A DNA stretch of 64,000 bases from Collinsella sp. zg1085 (GCF_018889955.1 NZ_CP076545.1:1054001-1118000), one strand, 5' to 3'; counted from the first letter of the stretch, positions 9,150-18,319 are shown. Notes: a model not told the origin generated them from the letters alone. Numbers and translations: made by a program.

Positions 9150-10178
9150 CTACTCAACAATCTCATCGATAGAATGAGCCACCTTTTGGACAAGCCCCGC
9201 ACGAATTGCAGACGCACAGGCAAGGGTTCCGTTTTTAACGGCGGTTGCTGAGGTTGCCCCATGACCTATAAGCATGACACCCTTAAGACCCACAAGCATA
9301 GCTCCACCACGTACATCGCCAGAGAGCATATCTTTAACAGCGCGAAGTTTGCGCCGCATTAAAAGACCAGCTAATTTAGTGAGTAAGGATGAGTTAAAGG
9401 CTGCTTTTAGCTCGTGCAGCAAAAGTTTTGCTGCACCCTCAGTTGCTTTAAGTGCAATATTGCCCACAAAGCCATCAGCTACCACCACATCAACCCGACC
9501 ATTGGTTAAATCGGTAGCCTCAGCGTTTCCAACAAAATTAGGAACTTCATATTTACATACCTCAAAGCATGCCAAGCTAGACTGACTGCCCTTATGGTCT
9601 TCAGTACCATTTGAAAGCAGTGCCACACGCGGCTGCTCAATACCAAGCACCACCTTTGCATAGGCGCAACCCATCTTGGCAAAACGAACCACGTCAACCG
9701 GCTCAGCATCAGGATTTGCACCGAGGTCACAAAAAACAGTTAAACCTCCGGCTTGCGTAGGTATAGCCGATATAATGCAAGGACGAATAGGCTGTTTACG
9801 ATTGTTTTCTAACACCTTAAACGGAGTGATGTAGGCCGTTCCAGCAGCCACACAAGCCCCCGTTGAACCCGCAGAAAAAATACCAGCAGCTCTGCCTTGC
9901 TTAATAGCGCGGCAGCCTACAACAATAGAGCTTTTTCGCTTAGTGAGCACCGCTTGAATGGGGTCATCTTCCATATCAATGGTATCAGGCGCCACCAAGG
10001 CTTCTGCGCGCTCATGCGCCTCACAAAATGGAAGGATTACTGACTCTGGCCCTGCTACCAACACAGTAAGCTGTGAATCTGCTTCTAAGGCCGCGGCAAT
10101 TCCCGCTAAAACAACTTGCGGTTCTTCGTCGCCGCCCATAGCATCAACAACAAGTCGTACGGGAGCTTGAGTATTCAT
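9150..10178 (-). CDS. plsX: phosphate acyltransferase PlsX
   Basis: It transfers acyl groups from acyl-ACP to phosphate, giving acyl-phosphate, the first step of phospholipid assembly with PlsY. The 342-residue product begins RLVVDAMGGDEEPQVVLAG, the PlsX signature, and keeps SAGSTGACVAAGT, LCDLGAN-type FCDLGANPDAEPVDVV and VADGFVGNIALKATEGAA. The length is normal. The gene follows rpmF with a hairpin between them and precedes acpP; the rpmF-plsX-acpP order is widely conserved. Confidence 0.96.
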   Translation of the reverse strand: MNTQAPVRLVVDAMGGDEEPQVVLAGIAAALEADSQLTVLVAGPESVILPFCEAHERAEALVAPDTIDMEDDPIQAVLTKRKSSIVVGCRAIKQGRAAGIFSAGSTGACVAAGTAYITPFKVLENNRKQPIRPCIISAIPTQAGGLTVFCDLGANPDAEPVDVVRFAKMGCAYAKVVLGIEQPRVALLSNGTEDHKGSQSSLACFEVCKYEVPNFVGNAEATDLTNGRVDVVVADGFVGNIALKATEGAAKLLLHELKAAFNSSLLTKLAGLLMRRKLRAVKDMLSGDVRGGAMLVGLKGVMLIGHGATSATAVKNGTLACASAIRAGLVQKVAHSIDEIVE

Positions 10179-10194
10179 ATTAATCCTCTAACGC

Positions 10195-10223
10195 AAAAGA
10201 GACCGGCCCGTATGAGCCGGTCT
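10195..10223 (-). terminator. hairpin between rpmF and plsX (partial terminator)
   Basis: A perfect 8-bp stem (AGACCGGC / GCCGGTCT, 10200-10207 and 10216-10223) with an 8-base loop is followed on the minus strand by CTTTT. The short U-run and the closeness to plsX suggest a leaky terminator that sets the rpmF to plsX ratio. Termination itself is inferred. Confidence 0.55.
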
Positions 10224-10287
10224 TCTATGGTGTCACTATTCAGTAAAATCGAAATGTACTCAATTGAGACAAATCGAATATATACCG

Positions 10288-10467
10288 CTACTCAGTAACG
10301 ATGACCTCACGGTCTTTATAGAAACCGCAGTTAGGGCATACGTGATGCGGCAACTTAACCTCACCACAGCGAGGGCACGTGGACTGTGCTGGGGCGGAAA
10401 TCTTCATGTTTGCGGAACGACGGGAATGCGTCTTCGCGCGGCCCTTTTTTTGCTTAGGTACTGGCAT
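10288..10467 (-). CDS. rpmF: 50S ribosomal protein L32
   Basis: This 59-residue zinc-ribbon ribosomal protein reads MPVPKQKKGRAKTHSRRSAN at its start, the L32 hallmark. It then has CPRCGEVKLPHHVCPNCGFY, giving two CxxC pairs that bind zinc. The ORF is short, but start, stop and family are unambiguous. A GAGAGG ribosome-binding site precedes the ATG. It lies between the DUF177 gene and plsX, the standard bacterial neighbourhood. Confidence 0.97.
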   Translation of the reverse strand: MPVPKQKKGRAKTHSRRSANMKISAPAQSTCPRCGEVKLPHHVCPNCGFYKDREVIVTE

Positions 10468-10579
10468 GTTGACCTCTCTTTATCACTCAGTTCTGGCACG
10501 ATTACGCGCAGAGATTGATAATAGCAAGAAAAAATATCTTGTCTAGTAGCTATTTTCCTTATCACAAAGCCTTAAAACC

Positions 10580-11128
10580 TTACGACTCCTTTTCAAAATG
10601 CAAATCTTTGAGCGCCGCAAAGGGATTATCACGGCTCTCGGCGCGCCTATCCAGCTCGCACGAGCAGCTTTCTTTATTGAGATTTATACCGCAGTGGGGG
10701 CATAGACCTGCGCAATCGTTACTACACAAGACAACGAAGGGAGTTTCCATAATCAACGCATCGAGCAAAGGAAGCGAGACATCCAAGATGCGGTCTTGCG
10801 GAAAGAGCTCAAAACCATCTTCATCATCATCGCGCACATCTTGTTCTTCAAAGAGATAGAACTCTTCAATCTCTGCGGCAATATCTAGGAAGGCCTCATC
10901 TAAACAGCGGTCACATGAGGTTTGAGCTTGAGCGCGCACTAAACCGCTCAGGAGGATACCGTTACCGGCATTGGTGAGTACGAGGTCATAGCTAAGTCCT
11001 TGCGCAAGCACCAGTGTTCGCTCACCTATGGTGTAGGAATCAAGCGAGACATCCCCCGTAAACGACTGTGCCTCACCAGGGTTTTCTAGCTGAGCGGTTA
11101 AATCAATAATGACAGAGGGCATGGCCAT
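10580..11128 (-). CDS. DUF177 (YceD-family) protein
   Basis: This is a cytoplasmic protein of about 182 residues of the DUF177/YceD family, which almost always precedes rpmF and is linked to large-subunit rRNA accumulation. Visible features are two cysteine pairs: AQTSCDRCLDEAF in the middle and VVLCSNDCAGLCPHCGINLN near the C-terminus. An acidic stretch with EEFYLFEEQDVRDDDED lies between them. A TTG three codons upstream is possible, but the ATG at 11128 sits three bases past the upstream stop (TAG-TC-ATG), which suggests coupled translation. Confidence 0.88.
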   Translation of the reverse strand: MAMPSVIIDLTAQLENPGEAQSFTGDVSLDSYTIGERTLVLAQGLSYDLVLTNAGNGILLSGLVRAQAQTSCDRCLDEAFLDIAAEIEEFYLFEEQDVRDDDEDGFELFPQDRILDVSLPLLDALIMETPFVVLCSNDCAGLCPHCGINLNKESCSCELDRRAESRDNPFAALKDLHFEKES

Positions 11129-11130
11129 GA

Positions 11131-11631
11131 CTACCAAGCGCCATTCTGTTGCCGATTTGCACCTTCGTTAAGCTGCTGACGGCAACGTGCAACGGTGCCA
11201 GTCAGTGACTTAAGGTTTTCTTCTAGGTGCGTAAAGACCTGCTCAGCATAGTCCTCTGCTGCATAGCGCGTCTCACGCTCATACTGTTGAGCACGATCGC
11301 GAATATCGTCTGCCTGCTGCTGGGCCAAGCGTACAATCTCCTGCTCACCGGCAATGGTAAGCGCCTGCTGCTGGGCATCTGCAATAATAGAATCTGCCTG
11401 AGCTGCTGCAGAAGCCAAAAGCTCGTCACGCTCTTTCAAGATACGGCGGGACTTTTGCCACTCCTCAGGATACTTCATGCGTATCTCATCTAAAATGTTA
11501 TAGAAGACATCGGTCTCGATGACTTTGAACTGTGCACCTTTACCGAACGGTGGCTTGGCCTCAGCGATGATACCCTCGAGCTCATCGACCAAACTCTCAA
11601 TCCGCTCGCCCGGAAGATTCTCGCTTGGCAT
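11131..11631 (-). CDS. coiled-coil protein, SepIVA/DivIVA-like by context
   Basis: This 166-residue protein has no transmembrane segment. An N-terminal part (MPSENLPGERIESLVDELEG) is followed by an Ala/Gln/Glu-rich region (about 80-150) that reads as a coiled coil, including SIIADAQQQALTIAGEQEI and DIRDRAQQYERETRYAAEDY. I do not recognise it by sequence alone. In mycobacteria the gene in this slot, next to DUF177, is the DivIVA-domain septation protein SepIVA; the matching slot, length and coiled coil suggest a counterpart acting in cell elongation or septation. The ATG at 11631 has AAAGGAG upstream; an ATG five codons earlier is less well placed. Confidence 0.8.
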   Translation of the reverse strand: MPSENLPGERIESLVDELEGIIAEAKPPFGKGAQFKVIETDVFYNILDEIRMKYPEEWQKSRRILKERDELLASAAAQADSIIADAQQQALTIAGEQEIVRLAQQQADDIRDRAQQYERETRYAAEDYAEQVFTHLEENLKSLTGTVARCRQQLNEGANRQQNGAW

Positions 11632-11688
11632 CCGGTCTCCTTTCATCGAAATTCTATCTTCTGTGCTGATAGTACCACAGCTTACACC

Positions 11689-12186
11689 CTATGAAGCAAA
11701 CCGACGTGCGAGGGCTTCAGCTACAACGGGAGGAACAAATTCTGTCACATCCCCTCCAAATGAAGCAATCTGGCGCACAACCGAGGAAGATAAATACCCG
11801 TAATTTGGACTACTCATGACAAAAATTGACTCAAGACCCTCATCAAGACGAAAGTTAAGATCTGCCTGTTGAAGTTCATATTCAAAGTCTGTCATAGCTC
11901 TAAGACCCTTAACAACAGCTCCTGCCTGCTCCTCATGCGCAAAATCAACCAGCAAGCCACAAAACGGCTTTACCTTAACACCATCTAAATCTTTGAGTGC
12001 TCGCTGTGCCATTTCAACACGCTCAGAAAGACTGAAAGTTGTGCCACCATTTTTGCCCAGCGACTCAGCAACCGCAACAGTAACCTTTGAGAAGATGCGC
12101 CGTGCGCGGCGAACAACATCAATATGCCCGTAGGTGATGGGGTCAAAGGTGCCCGGAACAAGCGCATGTTCAATAACTGTTTTCAC
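11689..12186 (-). CDS. coaD: phosphopantetheine adenylyltransferase
   Basis: It joins ATP and 4'-phosphopantetheine to give dephospho-CoA, the fourth step of CoA synthesis. The 165-residue product opens with ALVPGTFDPITYGHIDVVRRA, the TGHxxL-type nucleotidyltransferase motif (here TYGH), and has VVKGLRAMTDFEYELQ, the CoaD substrate-binding signature. It ends with a typical SSSVVRQIASFGGDVTEFVP. The start codon is GTG with GAGGAT upstream. It lies 11 bases after rsmD, as in mycobacteria and Firmicutes. Confidence 0.96.
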   Translation of the reverse strand: MKTVIEHALVPGTFDPITYGHIDVVRRARRIFSKVTVAVAESLGKNGGTTFSLSERVEMAQRALKDLDGVKVKPFCGLLVDFAHEEQAGAVVKGLRAMTDFEYELQQADLNFRLDEGLESIFVMSSPNYGYLSSSVVRQIASFGGDVTEFVPPVVAEALARRFAS

Positions 12187-12197
12187 ACAACATCCTC

Positions 12198-12788
12198 TCA
12201 GTTTTGCAGTGCAGACATGGTATCGAAGCGATATATATTAACAGCGCTTGAACCATAGCGCTTTTCTTTGTAAAGACTGCACTCAGAAAGCTTAGGTGCT
12301 GGTGATTGTTGCGCACGTTCAACCAGAATAAGTGCGCCCGGCGCTAACATCTTTGCAGATATGAGCTGTGCTATGAGGCGCTCAGCGGGCTCAGGTCCAA
12401 GCGCATAGGGCGGGTCAATGAGCACCATATCAAAGGGCTGCATCTGCTGCACATGCCAACGCTGAGCCAATACGTCACCAAGCTGTACCCGTGAGTGCAC
12501 AGCTGCTCCAGGTAGGCTATCAAGATTTTTTTGAATCAGAGCTATTGAGTGCTTATTGCAATCAAAAAACTGTACAAAGCTCGCCCCGCGCGAAAGCATT
12601 TCTATCCCTAGGGCCCCTGAACCCGCAAAGGCATCTAGCACCCGAGAACCTTCTATACCGGCATCACGTGCAGCCTCAAGCATAGACGCAATGGCTTCAC
12701 GCACTCTGTCAGTAGTAGGGCGCACTGTATCTCGCCCCTTGGGCTCAAACAACTTGCGTCCACGCCATTCTCCTGCAATAACCCTCAT
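12198..12788 (-). CDS. rsmD: 16S rRNA (guanine-966-N2)-methyltransferase
   Basis: This SAM-dependent methyltransferase modifies G966 of 16S rRNA. The 196-residue product starts MRVIAGEWRGRKL, typical of RsmD. It has the SAM-binding VLDAFAGSGALGIEMLSRGA loop and the catalytic MVLIDPPYALGP (a variant of the DPPY motif). The start overlaps the recG stop by four bases (ATGA), so translation is coupled, and coaD follows closely. Confidence 0.95.
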   Translation of the reverse strand: MRVIAGEWRGRKLFEPKGRDTVRPTTDRVREAIASMLEAARDAGIEGSRVLDAFAGSGALGIEMLSRGASFVQFFDCNKHSIALIQKNLDSLPGAAVHSRVQLGDVLAQRWHVQQMQPFDMVLIDPPYALGPEPAERLIAQLISAKMLAPGALILVERAQQSPAPKLSECSLYKEKRYGSSAVNIYRFDTMSALQN

Positions 12789-14965
12789 GCTCCACTCGCT
12801 TCAACAAAAACAGAGCCAAACCTATCAACAAGCTCATGACGTAAGGGCAAGGTCTCCCTACATTCAAGGGTAGGTGATACAGCCAATAAGTCCTGAGCAT
12901 CTTGATGCGCGGCTTCAATAATATCCGCGTCTGAACCTAAATCTATAAAACGCAAAGTAACACCCCCGCTTTGCCGGAGCCCTAAAATCTCACCCTCATG
13001 ACGAAGCCGTAAGTCGCGCTCAGCAAGCTCAAAGCCATCAGCGCTTGCCTCAAGCGCCTTTAAGCGGTCGAGTGCCGGTGAGCGCCGTGCGCGTTGCTTG
13101 CCTGCGCTTGAAATAACATAACAAGTACCAGATATAGACCCACGCCCCACGCGTCCTCGAAGCTGGTGCAGCGTTGCCAAACCAAAACGCTCACCGTGCT
13201 CAATAATCATGAGCGTAGCGTTTGGTATATCAACACCCACTTCAACAACGGTTGTTGAGACCAAAATATCAAACTTATGCGCCTGCATATCAAAGAGTAC
13301 CTGTTGCTTTTCAGCCTCATTCATGCGTCCATGCAGCATGGCTACGCGCGCATGAGGAAACACCTGCCGAATATGGTCAACTTCGGTAGTTACCGCCTTA
13401 AGATATGTAGCGCGGGTAGGAGCTCCTCTGTCATCGCGCTCCACAAATGGCACGTCATCAAGGTCGTCTTGCGTGTCTTTAGGACTCACCAAAGGGCAGA
13501 TAACATATGCTTGCTGCCCAGCTTCAATGGTATCGCGCAGAGCACCGTAGGCAATATCACGGTTTTCATCAGTCAATACTTGTGTTTTCACTCCTGCTCC
13601 GGGCATCGGGCGGTGCTTGATGATACTCGTATCAAGATCGCCGTACACCGATAGCGCAAGTGTTCTCGGAATTGGGGTAGCTGTCATAACCAGCAGGTCA
13701 GCACCTATTCCTTTTTGACGTAGCTGTGCGCGCTGATTAACCCCAAAACGATGCTGTTCATCAATTACCACAAGACTTAAACGTGCAAATTGAACATCAT
13801 CTTGAAGAATAGCATGAGTGCCCATAAGCACCGTAATCTTGCCTTGTTGTGCGCGCTCAATAATATCGCGGCGCTCAGGCAAAGGCGTAGCTCCCGTGAG
13901 CAGCGCCCAAGTAATACCCACCTTATCAAGGAGTGTGCCAATACTTGTTGCATATTGCTGTGCCAATACCCCCGTTGGCGCCATTACAGCAGCTTGAGTG
14001 CCGGTGTCTGCAACCAGCGCCAGCGCCATACAGGCAACAGCAGTTTTTCCGGTGCCCACATCACCCAATAACAGACGATTCATTACGTGGGCGGGGTTTT
14101 GCATATCAGCACATATCTCCGCAACAGCTATCTGTTGTTCTTCAGAAAAGCTAAATGGCAGTGCTGCTTTTAGGTTTTGAACGTGCGTGCCCATCACATG
14201 CCCAGTTGCTCTTACTTGCAACAGGTTGACATCGTTGCGCAAACGAAGCGCAAGTTGCAAAAAAAGCACTTCATCGTAGGCAAGACGACGCCGAGCTCGA
14301 TGGGCATCTCCTTGATGCACCGGAAAATGAATAGCGCGCAAAGCTCGTGAGCGTGAGGGTATATGCAGGCGCGCGCGAAGTTTAGCTGGTATTGGGTCTG
14401 GACACCCTGATAGACATTCAAGGGCACCTGCCATAATGCGCCGCATCCATGCTGGTGAAATGCCCTCGGTTGCTGGATGAACCGGCAAGATTGAGCCAGT
14501 TTGAGCCTCAGCATCAAGTCGTTCCATATGAGGGGCGCTCATCTGCTTAAAACCAAAAGCAAATTCAAGCTTCCCCATCACAGCAAGGCGATCGCCTACC
14601 TTAAGCTGCTTTGCCAACCATGGTTGCTTAAAAAAGGCGCACTGCAAAACACCTGTTTCATCAACCAAAAACACCTCAGTAATATGCATCTTGGGGCGCG
14701 GCCGCTTTTCTTGTATGCGATCAATTGTTGCCACGATGCTACACAGCTGCCCTAAAGGCGCGTCCTCAATGCAATAGGCGTGCGTAAAGTCTAGGTAGCG
14801 CCGTGGAATATGAAGGAGCAAGTCCATGACCGTGTGAATTCCCAGTCGCGAAAAGGCTAAGCTGCGACTTTCATTCACAAAGCGTAAACGCTCGATAGCC
14901 TGTCCTGGCACCCGAGCGCTTTGGATGCGCTCAGAAGCAGGGGTTAGGCTACAAGCGGTTTGCAC
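12785..14965 (-). CDS. recG: ATP-dependent DNA helicase RecG
   Basis: This branch-migration helicase regresses stalled forks and processes recombination intermediates. The 726-residue product has an N-terminal wedge/OB domain (about 30-230, with SIVATIDRIQEKRPRPKMH). The helicase core has Walker A LLGDVGTGKTAVA, DEQH box VVIDEQHRFGVNQR, motif III MTATPIPRTLAL, and motifs V and VI in STTVVEVGVDIPNA and LHQLRGRVGRG. The length is normal. Stop and start overlap with rsmD; the FakA-like kinase gene lies ten bases upstream. Confidence 0.97.
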   Translation of the reverse strand: MQTACSLTPASERIQSARVPGQAIERLRFVNESRSLAFSRLGIHTVMDLLLHIPRRYLDFTHAYCIEDAPLGQLCSIVATIDRIQEKRPRPKMHITEVFLVDETGVLQCAFFKQPWLAKQLKVGDRLAVMGKLEFAFGFKQMSAPHMERLDAEAQTGSILPVHPATEGISPAWMRRIMAGALECLSGCPDPIPAKLRARLHIPSRSRALRAIHFPVHQGDAHRARRRLAYDEVLFLQLALRLRNDVNLLQVRATGHVMGTHVQNLKAALPFSFSEEQQIAVAEICADMQNPAHVMNRLLLGDVGTGKTAVACMALALVADTGTQAAVMAPTGVLAQQYATSIGTLLDKVGITWALLTGATPLPERRDIIERAQQGKITVLMGTHAILQDDVQFARLSLVVIDEQHRFGVNQRAQLRQKGIGADLLVMTATPIPRTLALSVYGDLDTSIIKHRPMPGAGVKTQVLTDENRDIAYGALRDTIEAGQQAYVICPLVSPKDTQDDLDDVPFVERDDRGAPTRATYLKAVTTEVDHIRQVFPHARVAMLHGRMNEAEKQQVLFDMQAHKFDILVSTTVVEVGVDIPNATLMIIEHGERFGLATLHQLRGRVGRGSISGTCYVISSAGKQRARRSPALDRLKALEASADGFELAERDLRLRHEGEILGLRQSGGVTLRFIDLGSDADIIEAAHQDAQDLLAVSPTLECRETLPLRHELVDRFGSVFVEASGA

Positions 14966-14974
14966 GTCAATCTC

Positions 14975-16645
14975 CTATTCGAGCGAGAAAATAACCGGAT
15001 ACAGTGGCTGCTCTCCTCGGTGAGCGTCAATTTCTAAATCAGGCTGTATCTCAGCAATTTGTTCTTGAAGACGCGCAAAGTCCTCATCACTCAAATCACT
15101 GCCTGCCAACAAAGTGAGCGTGTCGCCCTCTTCTTGTTCTTGTAAGCGATTGATGCAAGCTAGGGTAACCTCAATCACGTCGTGACCAACCACATCGATT
15201 GAGCCCTCGATAATACCCATGACATCGCCTGCTTGTATGGGCGTTCCATCACTTGCCTGACTATCGCGTACCGCACACGTAATCTCACCGTCGCGCACCT
15301 CGCTCAGAGCCTCTTGCATGGCGTCAATTGTATCTTCAAGCTCAGCACCGGGCGTGATAGCCAAAAGCGCCGCAAAAGCCTGAGGCACGGTCTTTGCAGG
15401 AATCACATGAACATCACGCGTTTTACACGCAGCAGCAGCTGCTTCTGCTGCCATACGGATATTACTGTTGTTAGGAAGCACAAGAACGGTCTCGGCTTGA
15501 ACTTTATCAATGGCTTCTAACAAGTCGGCTGTACTGGGATTCATTGTTTGACCCCCGGCAACAACAACATCTACACCCAAATCATAGAGCAAATCGGCCT
15601 CGCCAGTACCTGCCGCAACAGCAACAAAACCAAGCGGTTTCAAAGGAGCACTCGCCTGGTCTTGGTCGGCATGAATCTTGGCTGTGCGCTCGTGCGACTC
15701 CATATCCATGTTGTGAATAAACACCTCATAGACCTGACCAAGCTCAAGCATATGCGCCAATACCTTGTGTGGCGTATTTGAGTGTACATGAATTTTATAA
15801 TCGGGATAGGCGCCTACCAACAGCTCGCAGTCGCCCATAGAGGCTAAAAAGTCTATAGTTGCCTCTTCATCAAAGGGTGCATCAGCCTTAAACAAGAACT
15901 CATTGCAATACCGAAATTCTGAGCCCTCCCAGTCGTCATTGGCTTCAATTTCTACTCGACCAAGTGCAATCTTTTGTGCAGTGTCTGGTGTGGCCGCTAC
16001 ATCAAAACTTGTTTGAATATGCTCACTCGTTGCAATACGTCCAAGTGCAGCAGCAACAAAATGCTCCAAAAAGACCGCAAAACCAAAGGCGCCTGAGTCA
16101 ACAACACCATTTTCTTTGAGTACAGGCAACAAATCAGGAGTGCGTGCTACCGACTGATATGCCTCAACTACCAGTGCATCAAGTGTTTCTGCGGGCGTAA
16201 ACTTGCGCTTCTCACACTCATCAGCCTTGGTTGAAACGTCACGCAGCACAGTTAAAATAGTTCCTTCAACAGGCTTGCGAACCGCCTGAAACGCTACTTT
16301 TACCGCACGTCTAAAGGCAATTGCAATGTCTGTTGTGGTAATTGGCTCATGGGCTTCAATTAAGCCTTCCGCTGCACCACGCAAAATCTGTGAGGTAATA
16401 ACACCTGAGTTACCGCGCGCCCCCATGAGTGACCCATGGGTAATGGCTGCAGCAATCTCTTCAACGCTTGCGTCTGGCGCAAGAGCATTCATCTCCTTAA
16501 CCACCGACTGTAAAGTTAGTGACATATTGGTGCCTGTATCGCCATCAGGTACCGGAAATACGTTGAGCTTGTTAATCTCTTCTGCTTTTTCAAGCACAGC
16601 TTGAGCAGCAAGGGGAAAACACGTGCGAAGCGTAAGTGCAATCAT
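14975..16645 (-). CDS. DAK2-domain kinase, FakA/YloV family
   Basis: The 556-residue product matches the FakA/YloV family, which in Firmicutes phosphorylates fatty acids carried by DegV-type FakB proteins. The N-terminal DAK2 kinase domain has NKLNVFPVPDGDTGTNMSLT, whose aspartates bind Mg2+, and GARGNSGVITSQILRG. The middle and C-terminal parts match the YloV-type regulatory domains (GVDVVVAGGQTMNPST, LVLPNNSNIRMAAE). I chose the ATG at 16645 because GGAG lies upstream; another start is seven codons earlier. It is downstream of an Asp23 gene and upstream of recG, a well-conserved order. The fatty-acid substrate is inferred from family. Confidence 0.9.
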   Translation of the reverse strand: MIALTLRTCFPLAAQAVLEKAEEINKLNVFPVPDGDTGTNMSLTLQSVVKEMNALAPDASVEEIAAAITHGSLMGARGNSGVITSQILRGAAEGLIEAHEPITTTDIAIAFRRAVKVAFQAVRKPVEGTILTVLRDVSTKADECEKRKFTPAETLDALVVEAYQSVARTPDLLPVLKENGVVDSGAFGFAVFLEHFVAAALGRIATSEHIQTSFDVAATPDTAQKIALGRVEIEANDDWEGSEFRYCNEFLFKADAPFDEEATIDFLASMGDCELLVGAYPDYKIHVHSNTPHKVLAHMLELGQVYEVFIHNMDMESHERTAKIHADQDQASAPLKPLGFVAVAAGTGEADLLYDLGVDVVVAGGQTMNPSTADLLEAIDKVQAETVLVLPNNSNIRMAAEAAAAACKTRDVHVIPAKTVPQAFAALLAITPGAELEDTIDAMQEALSEVRDGEITCAVRDSQASDGTPIQAGDVMGIIEGSIDVVGHDVIEVTLACINRLQEQEEGDTLTLLAGSDLSDEDFARLQEQIAEIQPDLEIDAHRGEQPLYPVIFSLE

Positions 16646-16678
16646 AGGAAATAAACTCCAGGTCAAATAATTTTGTTG

Positions 16679-17032
16679 TTAGTTGCGCGATTTCATAGCA
16701 TCAATATGAATGGAAATCTTGAGATGTGCCGGGTCAATCTGGGCAATCTCAGACAGCGTAAATGCAACTGAGCTGGCCAAGTTTTCGCTAACAGATTTCA
16801 TGTTGACGCCAGATTCTATAATAACGTGCAAATCAACCGTCAACTGATCGGCATGAGCGCATACCAGCACGCCCTTGCGCAGGCGCTGACCAGCAGAAAT
16901 ACGCACCGACTCGGCACCTTGTAGTTGCTCGGACATACCCACAACGCCATAACAAGACAGCGCGGCATATCCTGCAAGATCGGCAATAACATCATTTGAG
17001 ACCGATAAGGTCCCACCACATTGCTCTGACAC
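16679..17032 (-). CDS. Asp23/Gls24 family protein
   Basis: This is a cytoplasmic protein of 117 residues of the Asp23/Gls24 (DUF322) family. It shows the typical pattern NDVIADLAGYAALSCYGVVG, then a beta strand of LTVDLHVIIESGVNMKSVSE and a final IDPAHLKISIHIDAM. Members act at the membrane or in alkaline and envelope stress, and the gene usually sits beside the YloV/FakA kinase, as here. The GTG at 17032 is the best start because AAGGAG lies six bases before it; a frame-open GTG seven codons upstream lacks such a site. Confidence 0.88.
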   Translation of the reverse strand: MSEQCGGTLSVSNDVIADLAGYAALSCYGVVGMSEQLQGAESVRISAGQRLRKGVLVCAHADQLTVDLHVIIESGVNMKSVSENLASSVAFTLSEIAQIDPAHLKISIHIDAMKSRN

Positions 17033-17152
17033 AGAAGTCTCCTTCCTCGGCACCTATGTGCCTATTTGTGGGAGCAGCTAAATGTCTATTTTACAACTGA
17101 TACCCCGAAGTACTTCTTACATGCATACATTGAATTACATCATTCCATGCAA

Positions 17153-17188
17153 ACAGCAAAACGAGGACTCCCATAGGGAAGTCCTCGT
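17153..17188 (-). terminator. rho-independent terminator after rpmB
   Basis: On the minus strand a 9-bp stem (ACGAGGACT / AGTCCTCGT) closes a short loop that can extend the stem by TCCC/GGGA pairing, followed by TTTTG. It lies about 60 bases after the rpmB stop, so it should end the rpmB transcript before the Asp23 gene. Confidence 0.75.
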
Positions 17189-17249
17189 GCACATCGACCA
17201 TGAGGTCTTGCGCCCGGAGAGTCTCTAGGCGAAGCAAATAGACCTTACT

Positions 17250-17438
17250 TTAGGAACGGGCGACCTTTTGTGCCTTTAAGCAGCTGGTGCAAACATTCAT
17301 CTTGCGACGAGTACCATTAACAACGGCGTAGACGCGCTGAATGTTGGGGCTGAAGGTACGGTTGGTAACACGATGTGAGTGACTAATTGAACGGCCAGCA
17401 ACTGGGTGCTTACCGCAAACTTCGCAAACTTTAGACAT
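17250..17438 (-). CDS. rpmB: 50S ribosomal protein L28
   Basis: This 62-residue ribosomal protein of the large subunit starts MSKVCEVCGKHPVAGRSISH and contains HRVTNRTFSPNIQRVYAVVN, both typical of L28. Two cysteine pairs (CEVC near the start, CTSC near the end) make it the zinc-binding C+ form. A strong AAGGAGGG lies before the ATG. It is alone between the APH-like kinase gene and its own terminator; rpmB upstream of an Asp23/YloV/recG group is a common order. Confidence 0.96.
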   Translation of the reverse strand: MSKVCEVCGKHPVAGRSISHSHRVTNRTFSPNIQRVYAVVNGTRRKMNVCTSCLKAQKVARS

Positions 17439-17554
17439 GGCTAGACCCTCCTTGGGCGGCAGTTAACGTAGAGCCGCATGAACAAACGACAGTGAACTAT
17501 ATCATACAGAAAAGCTTCTCTGCGCAATCTCCACAGCGATTATGCTTCTAAATC

Positions 17555-18319
17555 CTACTGATAATCAAAAACATCAATCCAGCCCATAAGGAAATCGGCA
17601 TCTTGATCGGCGCGCGCACGAGCAAGCTCTGAGGCGGCAACGATTGAGGTCCAGCGGCGGACAACCTGCATGGGAACGTCTGCCTTTTCGCAGAACAGCT
17701 CGAGATACGCGGTAGCTTGGCTGCGATCATTTAGCGCGAGCAACAAATACGTCATAGCTGCATCTGCCGCAGGAGCACCCTGAGTGGCGTGTGCCCAGTC
17801 GCAAACCCACAGCTCATCGTTTGCATCCACAATAACGTTGGTAGGATTAAAGTCACCGTGGCATACATGCTCATATGAGCCCATGCCATCGAGGCGCTGA
17901 AGCAGGTCATAGCGCTGTGTTGCATTGAGCGCATCAAGACCCTCAATCATGCGGCGATATTTGTCACGAGCACGGGGAAGCAACGAGCTCTGCTGCGCAT
18001 GCACAGAAATCTGCAGGTCTACAAAACGCTCAAGATACTCGTAATAACGTACGGGGTCTTCTTCCATCAGCGCCGCTAAGGTTGTGCCTTCAATGCGCTT
18101 CGTGGCTATAGCCCAGCCGTTATCCTCTATATAGGCAACCTCAATTACCTCGGGACTCTTGATACCCACTTCATTGATACGAGCGAGATTGAGTGCCTCG
18201 TTAAACACATCAGAGACAGGCTTGGTGCTATTAAAGACCTTAATAACGCGCTCCCCATCTTCATAGACACGTTTATTGGGTCGCTCAACAATAAGCTTGT
18301 GATTGGCCGATAGTTCCAT
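17555..18319 (-). CDS. APH/choline-kinase-fold phosphotransferase
   Basis: This 254-residue cytoplasmic protein has the aminoglycoside-phosphotransferase fold. The catalytic loop HGDFNPTNVIVD supplies the Asp base and Asn, and WVCDWAHA gives the Mg2+-binding Asp. An N-lobe strand pair (RVYEDGERVIKVFN) carries the likely ATP-binding lysine. The substrate could be a sugar, choline, ethanolamine or a drug; the sequence does not decide. There is no sign of an antibiotic-resistance context. It stands between rpmB and adhE with gaps on both sides, so it is probably transcribed alone. Confidence 0.85.
   Translation of the reverse strand: MELSANHKLIVERPNKRVYEDGERVIKVFNSTKPVSDVFNEALNLARINEVGIKSPEVIEVAYIEDNGWAIATKRIEGTTLAALMEEDPVRYYEYLERFVDLQISVHAQQSSLLPRARDKYRRMIEGLDALNATQRYDLLQRLDGMGSYEHVCHGDFNPTNVIVDANDELWVCDWAHATQGAPAADAAMTYLLLALNDRSQATAYLELFCEKADVPMQVVRRWTSIVAASELARARADQDADFLMGWIDVFDYQ

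Noticed and set aside
17555-18319. Aminoglycoside resistance gene
   Set aside because: The fold is that of APH-like kinases in general; no resistance-specific motif or mobile context was seen.
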